A DNA stretch of 64,000 nt, from contig NZ_AMSF01000024.1 in the NCBI RefSeq assembly GCF_000334915.1, positions 36,632 through 100,631 on the forward strand. Direction: 5' to 3'. Shown here in pieces: positions 58,954-64,000 of this stretch. The first letter of the stretch is position 1. Each line of letters opens with the position of its first letter. This stretch comes from Dyella ginsengisoli LA-4 (GTDB lineage: Bacteria; Pseudomonadota; Gammaproteobacteria; Xanthomonadales; Rhodanobacteraceae). The notes under the pieces are model-generated. The model made no database searches. It saw only the letters and a program-made list of their open reading frames with translations, and was not told where the DNA came from. A program made the position numbers and the translations under genes.

Positions 58954-60735
58954 TTACTTCCACTCGGTCTGGCTGGTGATCACCAGGCCGTCGCCATCCA
59001 CATGGGCTTCGGAAGAGATCGACTGGACGCGTGCCGCCTGCGCCTGCATCGCCGACAGCTGCGCATGGGTGCGCGCGGCGGCCTGCTGTCGTGCGGAGGC
59101 CGCGGCGGCGGCGTCCGCATCGTTGCCGCCGGCCTTGGCCATGGCCTCGCTCATCGCCGCCAGGCTGTCGGCCTTGTCCATCATCAGCTTCACCCAGGAC
59201 TGGTACATCGCGCCGTCCAGGTGCAGTCGCATCATCTGCCCGGCATCGCCACCGGGCTGCTTGAGCGTGTCGGCCAGCTTGGCGTCCTCGCCGGTGCCGA
59301 TGCCCAGCGCAAGCGCCTTCTCGCCCATCGCGATCCAGCCCGGCTGCGACAGGATGCGGGTCATGTCCGCCGGCAGGGCGACCGGCGTGCCATCGGGGCT
59401 CACCTTCAGCTGCGCCAGCGCGGGCGTCATCATCTGTCCCATCGCCAGCAGGCCGGTCGGGTTCTTGGTGCCGACCACGATGCGGCCAGTGAAGCTGGGC
59501 ATGCCATGGCCATTGCCGGCATCCAGGCTGTCCAGCGCGATGCGCACGCCAAGCAGGTCGCCAAACGGCGGGATCGCGGCTTTCTGCATCGACGGTCCGA
59601 GCTTGGCGAACCCGTCGTTGAGGTCGGCCAGGGCCGGGCAGGTGAACGGCTTGGCCGCCACCGCATCGGCCTGCGCGCTCCAGAACGTGCGCAGTTCGGT
59701 CACCGGCAACGCGAAGCTGACGTCGAACGGCGCGCTGCCGTCGGCGCCGAGGCCGGGCAGGGCGACCTTCAGCCCGGAGAAGGCCTGGGTGATGTCGCTG
59801 GCCAGCGACAGGTCCATGCGCATGTCCTGGTGCTTGGCGTCCAGGCGGGTGTAGCCGAAGCTCAGCGACGGCACGCGCGCGGCGATGCGCCCGGCGTCCG
59901 TTTCGCACGAGGCCGGGATCTGCATCTGGTTGGCCACCGGCTCGCCGGTCTTGGCCGACTCGGTCTCGGCGTGCGCCTTGAACATGGCCATGAACAGCGG
60001 GTCCTTGCCACTGGCGATCAGCGGCAGCAGCCGGGTCAGGTCGACCAGGCCGACGGCCTGCTTGCCGTAACCCTTGGCCTTGGCCAGCGTGGCCAGGCGG
60101 CCGTCGTCCTGCAGGCTCTTGGCCGGGCGATCCAGCCCCAGCGCCTCTCGCAGCAGGTGGTCGGAAACGTCGGCCGGCAGCAGCGCGGCGACAGCCTGCT
60201 TGCCGACCACGGCGAGGATCAGCTCGGTGCCGGACTCCTTCGACACGTAGCGGCGGTAGCTGGTGCTGCCGACCTTGGCGACCTCGAGCTTCTTGCCGTA
60301 GGCGGCCTCCAGGCGACCGACGAACGCGTCGAAGGCGGCCGGGTCGCTCAACTGGAAGCGTGCCACCGGGGCCAGCCCGAGGCCGTAGAAGGCCGAGTAG
60401 CCCTTGGTGTCCAGTCCGGTGTTCTTGGCGAACTGCTCGATGGTCTTGCCGTCGAATTCGCTGGCAAAGGCGCGCAACAGATTGGCCGCATCCGGATCCT
60501 TGGCCTTCAGCTCGTCGGCCGCCGCCTTCATCTGGGCAACCTGGGCCGGCAGCTGGGCATTGGCCTGGGCGAACAGCGCCTCGCGCGTGCTGTCATCGAG
60601 CACGTCGAGGTTGGCGGCCACGTACGGCGTGTCGGCCGGCACGAACGCCAGCGGTGCATCCTTGTCCTTGTGGCTGCAGGCGGCCAGCAGGATGCCGGTC
60701 ACGCCCAGCGCCAGTGCGCGCTTCATCGGTCGCAT
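58954..60735 (-). CDS. Large lipoprotein of unknown function
   Basis: 593-residue predicted lipoprotein; lipobox GILLAAC (Cys about residue 20) after MRPMKRALALGVT. I do not recognise a characterised family. The mature protein begins with KDAPLAFVPADTPYVAANLDVL, which recalls DUF3352-type secreted proteins, but this is a weak likeness. It is mostly helical with Ala/Lys-rich segments and repeated GLAPV / GLGADGSAPF stretches, and two Cys in the middle (about 300 and 365). The C-terminus is a coiled-coil-like Ala/Gln/Met stretch. ATG at 60735 follows GGGGAAG. It is the last gene before pyrB's 3' end and could sit in the outer membrane. Confidence 0.65.
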   Translation of the reverse strand: MRPMKRALALGVTGILLAACSHKDKDAPLAFVPADTPYVAANLDVLDDSTREALFAQANAQLPAQVAQMKAAADELKAKDPDAANLLRAFASEFDGKTIEQFAKNTGLDTKGYSAFYGLGLAPVARFQLSDPAAFDAFVGRLEAAYGKKLEVAKVGSTSYRRYVSKESGTELILAVVGKQAVAALLPADVSDHLLREALGLDRPAKSLQDDGRLATLAKAKGYGKQAVGLVDLTRLLPLIASGKDPLFMAMFKAHAETESAKTGEPVANQMQIPASCETDAGRIAARVPSLSFGYTRLDAKHQDMRMDLSLASDITQAFSGLKVALPGLGADGSAPFDVSFALPVTELRTFWSAQADAVAAKPFTCPALADLNDGFAKLGPSMQKAAIPPFGDLLGVRIALDSLDAGNGHGMPSFTGRIVVGTKNPTGLLAMGQMMTPALAQLKVSPDGTPVALPADMTRILSQPGWIAMGEKALALGIGTGEDAKLADTLKQPGGDAGQMMRLHLDGAMYQSWVKLMMDKADSLAAMSEAMAKAGGNDADAAAAASARQQAAARTHAQLSAMQAQAARVQSISSEAHVDGDGLVITSQTEWK

Positions 60736-60802
60736 AGTCTTCCCCATTTGAGTGTGGTCTTGCGGCATCCATTATGCCGCCTCGTGGTTTGCCCTTCGTG
60801 TC

Positions 60803-61729
60803 TCAGCGTGCGAGCAGCTCGCTGAGCACCGCCATCCGCGTGAATACCCCGTTGCCGACCTGTTCCAGGATGCGCGACTGCGCGCCATCGGCCACTTCCG
60901 GGGCGATCTCGATGCCGCGGTTGATCGGCCCCGGGTGCATCACCAGGCAACCCTTGCGGGCCATGGCCAGGCGGCGGGTATCCAGCCCGAACTGACGGAA
61001 GTAGGCCGTCTCGTCGGGCAGCTCGGTCTGCGCCATGCGCTCCTTCTGCAGGCGCAGCATGATCACCGCATCGACGCCCTCGATCGCCTGGTCGAAATCG
61101 TCGAAGAAGCGGCACTGCGGGAATTCGTCGGTCTCCGGCATGAGTGCCGACGGGCCGCACAGGCGGATGTCGGGTACGCCCATGGCGGCCAGTGCGTGCA
61201 CGTCCGAGCGCGCCACGCGCGAGTGCTTGACGTCGCCGCAGATGACGACGCTGAGGTTCTCGAAATCGGGGCGGTGCTGGCGGATGGTCAGCAGGTCCAG
61301 CAGGCCCTGGGTGGGGTGGGCACGGTTGCCGTCGCCGGCATTGATCACCGACACGCCGCTCATCGCGTGGCGCACCAGCTCGTCCGGGGTGCCGGACTCC
61401 TTGTGCCGCACCACGATCGCGTCCAGATGCATCGCCTCGAGCGTGTGCAGGGTGTCGTAGAGCTCCTCGCCCTTGTTGGCGGAGGAAAAGCCGATGTCGA
61501 AATTCACCACGTCGGCACCCAGCCGGCGCGCCGCCAGCTCGAACGAGGTGCGGGTGCGGGTGGATGGCTCGAAGAAAAGATTGAGTACGGTGCGGCCGGA
61601 CAGCACGTCGATCTTGCGGGTGCCGTGCGCACAGGCGTCGCGCAGCGACACCGCGCGGTCCAGCAGACGCTCGATGGTAGGGCGCGACAGGTTTTCCAGC
61701 GTGGTGAGGTGGCGCAGGCGTGAGCTCAT
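60803..61729 (-). CDS. pyrB: Aspartate carbamoyltransferase catalytic subunit
   Basis: 308-residue enzyme for the second step of pyrimidine synthesis. The carbamoyl-phosphate motif FEPSTRTRTSFE (about residues 52-63), HPTQGLLDLLTI (about 138), VVICGDVKHSRVARS (about 157) and HPGPINRGIEI (about 268) are present. A pyrC-like partner does not follow here, although pyrBC is a common order. Confidence 0.95.
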   Translation of the reverse strand: MSSRLRHLTTLENLSRPTIERLLDRAVSLRDACAHGTRKIDVLSGRTVLNLFFEPSTRTRTSFELAARRLGADVVNFDIGFSSANKGEELYDTLHTLEAMHLDAIVVRHKESGTPDELVRHAMSGVSVINAGDGNRAHPTQGLLDLLTIRQHRPDFENLSVVICGDVKHSRVARSDVHALAAMGVPDIRLCGPSALMPETDEFPQCRFFDDFDQAIEGVDAVIMLRLQKERMAQTELPDETAYFRQFGLDTRRLAMARKGCLVMHPGPINRGIEIAPEVADGAQSRILEQVGNGVFTRMAVLSELLAR

Positions 61730-61755
61730 GGCGGTCCGGTCGGCGAGGTGGGAGG

Positions 61756-62187
61756 TCAGTGGGACGGGCCGGCCTCGGCCAGCCAGCGTTCGAGGATGAC
61801 GGCGGCGGCCTCGGCGTCGATGCGCGCGCCGTCGCGCCGCTTGCGGAGTCCGGCGGCGCGGGCATCGGCAAAGCGCCGCGAGGCCTCGCGGGAGCTGTGG
61901 CGTTCGTCGACCAGGGTGACCGGCATGCCGTAGCGCGCACGCACGGCCTCGGCGAAGCGCCGCGCCAGTCGACTGGCCGGTTGCTCGCGGCCTTCCAGGT
62001 CCAGCGGCAGGCCGACGACCAGGGTATCCGGCGACCAGCCCTGCTGCAGGCGGTCCAGCGCGTCCCAGTCCGGGTGCCCGTCGCGCATGGGGACTGTATC
62101 GAGCGCACGCGCGCTGCCGGTGATGCGATTGCCGACGGCCACGCCGATCAGCTTGCTGCCGACGTCGAAGCCCAGCACGCAGCTCAT
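61756..62187 (-). CDS. ruvX: Putative pre-16S rRNA nuclease RuvX/YqgF
   Basis: 143-residue RNase H-fold protein. The name suggests Holliday-junction resolution, but in E. coli YqgF acts in 16S rRNA maturation. LGFDVGSKLIGVAVGN (about residues 5-20), VVGLPLDLEGR (about 52) and LVDERHSSREASRRF (about 92-106) carry the acidic active-site residues. It follows yqgE by ten bases. Confidence 0.92.
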   Translation of the reverse strand: MSCVLGFDVGSKLIGVAVGNRITGSARALDTVPMRDGHPDWDALDRLQQGWSPDTLVVGLPLDLEGREQPASRLARRFAEAVRARYGMPVTLVDERHSSREASRRFADARAAGLRKRRDGARIDAEAAAVILERWLAEAGPSH

Positions 62188-62197
62188 CGGGTGGCGC

Positions 62198-62767
62198 TCA
62201 CGCGTGTCCGGCGTAGCCGGGCAGCTGCAGCGGGTCCAGCCCCATCAGGCCGGCGGCCGCGCTCCAGCGCTCGTCCAGCGGGGTGTCGAAGATGATCCGG
62301 TCGTTCGCCTCGACGGTGAGCCAGGCGTTGTCCTTCAGCTCCTGCTCGAGCTGCCCGGCACCCCAGCCGGAGTAGCCCAGCGCGAGCAGTGCCTGGCGGG
62401 GCCCCTCGCCGGCGGCCATCGCCACCAGGATGTCGCGCGAGGTGGTGATCGACCAGGCCTCGTTGACGCGGAAGCTGGATTCCCAGTGGCCATGCTCCCG
62501 GTGCAGCACGAAGCCGCGCTCCTGCTGCATCGGGCCGCCGATCAGCACCGGCGCGTCGGCCAGGTCGAGATCGGTGCACTCCAGTTTCATCTGCGCCAGG
62601 ATGTCGCCGAGGCGGTATTCGGACAGCTGGTTGATCAGCAGGCCCAGCGCTCCGTCCTCGTCGTGCTGGCACAGCAGCACCACGCCGCGCGCGAACGGGC
62701 CGTCGGTGAGGCTGGGCATGGCGATGAGGAAATGCCCGGCGAGCGAGGAGGGAGGCGAGAGCTGCAT
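62198..62767 (-). CDS. YqgE/AlgH family protein
   Basis: 189-residue UPF0301 protein. Family pattern: LAGHFLIAMPSLTDGPFARGVVLLCQHDEDGALGLLINQ (about residues 9-47) and VLIGGPMQQERGFVLHR (about 80-96). AlgH was proposed as an alginate regulator in Pseudomonas; biochemical function is unknown. The Met at 62767 is chosen by family length; 62776 is an alternative. yqgE-ruvX-pyrB is a conserved order. Confidence 0.9.
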   Translation of the reverse strand: MQLSPPSSLAGHFLIAMPSLTDGPFARGVVLLCQHDEDGALGLLINQLSEYRLGDILAQMKLECTDLDLADAPVLIGGPMQQERGFVLHREHGHWESSFRVNEAWSITTSRDILVAMAAGEGPRQALLALGYSGWGAGQLEQELKDNAWLTVEANDRIIFDTPLDERWSAAAGLMGLDPLQLPGYAGHA

Positions 62768-62817
62768 GGCCGCCATTGTAGTCGCCGGCGCGCCGCGCTG
62801 CCTGCCCGGCGGAAAAA

Positions 62818-63681
62818 TCACTTGTTGCGCAGGACGTCGCCGGGCAGGAACTGCCAGGTGCGGGTGATGTAGAGCTCGTCCACGCCCTTGTCGCGCGGGA
62901 TCGGCGGGAACGGCGCGGACAGCCGCACGATGCGCTGCGCGGCAGCATCCAGCAGCGGTGAGCCGGAACTCTGGATCACCTTGATGCTGATGACGCTGCC
63001 GTCGCGGTCCAGGCCGACGGTGAGGATCAGTTCGCCGTGCAACTGGCGGCGCCTGGCCTCTTCCGGGTAGTTCAGGTTGCCGACGCGCTCCACCCGGTCG
63101 GACCAGCCGCGGATGTAGCTGGCGTAGGCGTATTCGCGAGTATTGGCCGAGATGTACTTCTTGCGCGGCCGCTTGGCGTAGGCCTCGTTGCGGTTGCGCA
63201 GTTCGGCGGCGAGCTGGGCGATCTCCTGGCGGCGCTGCAGTTCCGCCGCGCGGTCGGCGGGGTTGCTGTCCATCGGTCGCCGCTCGCTGCCGGCATCCAC
63301 GGTGAAGCGGCTGTCACCCCGGGTGGTGACCATGCGGTCCGGCCGTGGCGGCTGCGGCGCCGGGGTGGCGTCGTCCACTGGCGCCGGTGCCACGCCCGGG
63401 GTCGGCTTGGGCAGCGGCCCGCTGAAAGCGTTGGAGGGGCGTTCGGCACGATCGCTGGTGCCGCCGCCGCGATTGTTCGCCTGGGCCAGGAAGTCGGCCT
63501 TGTCCGGCGCTTCCCGGTTGGCCACATTCACCAGGGTCACGTCCAGCGTGGGCAGGCTCGGCTTGGGTTTGACGAAGTCGAACGTGATGCCGAGCAGCAG
63601 CACGCCGTGCAGCACCAGCGAAAAGAGCAGGGTGGCCCCGATCATGTCGGGGCCGGTGGCGCGTTGGGCGGGGCGACTCAC
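62818..63681 (-). CDS. TonB-like energy transducer
   Basis: 287-residue protein with one N-terminal transmembrane helix (about residues 13-35, [21 protein letters not shown]), a Pro/Arg-rich periplasmic linker (about 60-190) and a TonB C-terminal domain (about 200-287) with [26 protein letters not shown]. It probably transfers proton-motive force to outer-membrane receptors. Starts with GTG overlapping the gshB stop (GTGA). No exbB/exbD beside it. The gshB-tonB-yqgE order is also seen in Pseudomonas and xanthomonads (from memory). Confidence 0.9.
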   Translation of the reverse strand: MSRPAQRATGPDMIGATLLFSLVLHGVLLLGITFDFVKPKPSLPTLDVTLVNVANREAPDKADFLAQANNRGGGTSDRAERPSNAFSGPLPKPTPGVAPAPVDDATPAPQPPRPDRMVTTRGDSRFTVDAGSERRPMDSNPADRAAELQRRQEIAQLAAELRNRNEAYAKRPRKKYISANTREYAYASYIRGWSDRVERVGNLNYPEEARRRQLHGELILTVGLDRDGSVISIKVIQSSGSPLLDAAAQRIVRLSAPFPPIPRDKGVDELYITRTWQFLPGDVLRNK

Positions 63682-64000
63682 TTAGACACGGCTTCCTGGG
63701 CTGTCTGTTCGATCGCGTCGAACAGGGTCCCGGCAATGTTAAGGCCGAACTGGGCGTCGAGCTCACGCACGCAGGTCGGCGATGTGACGTTGATCTCGGT
63801 CAGGTAGTCGCCGATCACGTCCAGGCCGACGAAACGCAGGCCACGGCGGCGCAGCTCCGGGCCGATCTCGGCGGCGATCCAGCGGTCACGGTCGGACAGC
63901 GGCACCCCCTCGCCGCGACCGCCGGCCGCCAGGTTGCCACGGAACTCGTTGCCCTGCGGAATCCGCGCCAGCGCGTACGGCACCGGCTCCCCCCCCACCC
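63678..64000 (-). CDS. gshB: Glutathione synthetase, partial (3' end)
   Basis: Only the last 106 or so residues lie in the window; the gene runs off the right edge. [23 protein letters not shown] and [19 protein letters not shown] are the ATP-grasp and substrate-binding segments of prokaryotic glutathione synthetase, which joins glycine to gamma-glutamylcysteine. The Met at 63998 is internal, not a start. Confidence 0.92.
   Translation of the reverse strand, partial: VGGEPVPYALARIPQGNEFRGNLAAGGRGEGVPLSDRDRWIAAEIGPELRRRGLRFVGLDVIGDYLTEINVTSPTCVRELDAQFGLNIAGTLFDAIEQTAQEAVSK

Noticed and set aside
61756..62187. RuvX as a second Holliday-junction resolvase system beside RuvC
   Set aside because: The better-supported role of YqgF/RuvX is 16S rRNA processing; both genes are ordinary housekeeping genes.

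Overview
The window is a gene-dense, high-GC stretch of a gammaproteobacterial chromosome, most likely from the Xanthomonadales (Lysobacterales), and by overall character the Rhodanobacteraceae side (Rhodanobacter, Dyella, Frateuria or Luteibacter-like). The basis is the YebC N-terminus (MGRGPSIE instead of the enterobacterial MAGHSKW), the block yebC-ruvC-ruvA-kup-ruvB-ybgC-tolQRAB-pal-cpoB-queE-queC-tRNA-Lys, the pilT-pilU pair next to proC-yggT, and gshB-tonB-yqgE-ruvX-pyrB. The family-level assignment is inference. I see no prophage, transposase, integrase or CRISPR array. The content is mostly housekeeping.

Layout. 1-6.7 kb: bamD (minus) diverges from rluD-pgeF, which converge on an otsB-GH15-otsA trehalose operon (minus). 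6.7-12 kb: clpB with a candidate sigma-32 promoter, a shared terminator, and a TonB-dependent receptor read from a strong promoter. 12-17.7 kb: an FmdB-type zinc ribbon, a DUF3011 secreted protein, aspS, a small hydrolase, yebC, ruvC and ruvA. 17.7-28 kb: kup, ruvB, the whole Tol-Pal envelope operon, queE/queC and tRNA-Lys(UUU). 28-34.2 kb: a HAD phosphatase, an acetyltransferase, DUF2127, the cstA-ybdD pair, DUF4197, a peptide deformylase and DUF427. 34.2-38.4 kb: a YhhQ-type transporter, an OafA-type acyltransferase, a small unknown gene, an AT-rich patch with a perfect 18-bp palindrome, and a secreted protein with an HEYAE motif. 38.4-42.5 kb: ettA-cupin-pyrF (minus) and DUF817. 42.5-54.3 kb: glyA-nrdR-ABM-ribD-Gfo/Idh, an FMN riboswitch, ribE-ribBA-ldcA-ribH-nusB-GNAT-thiL-pgpA and an aldo/keto reductase. 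54.3-58.3 kb: yggT-proC (minus) and pilT-pilU. 58.3-64 kb (minus): a BON protein, a 593-residue lipoprotein, pyrB, ruvX, yqgE, a TonB-like protein and the 3' end of gshB.

The most unusual signal is a family of four related intergenic inverted repeats built from GAGTGAG/GAAGTGAG units. They lie directly after the stop codons of kup, glyA, ribE and ribBA. Their arms are purine-rich on one side and pyrimidine-rich on the other. They share a 13-base core (GAGTGAAGAGGAG, one substitution in one copy) and reach almost to the start codon of the next gene. Three of the four lie within 5.5 kb around the riboflavin genes. They look like a dispersed non-coding element that inserts at gene junctions and would form long hairpins in the polycistronic mRNA. 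I do not recognise them as a named family.

The genes work together in clear blocks: Tol-Pal plus CpoB, BamD and LdcA in the envelope; RuvABC in Holliday-junction processing; RibD/E/BA/H with the FMN riboswitch in riboflavin synthesis; QueE/QueC and a YhhQ-type transporter in 7-deazaguanine/queuosine metabolism; OtsAB with a GH15 hydrolase in trehalose turnover; and PilT/PilU in type IV pilus retraction.
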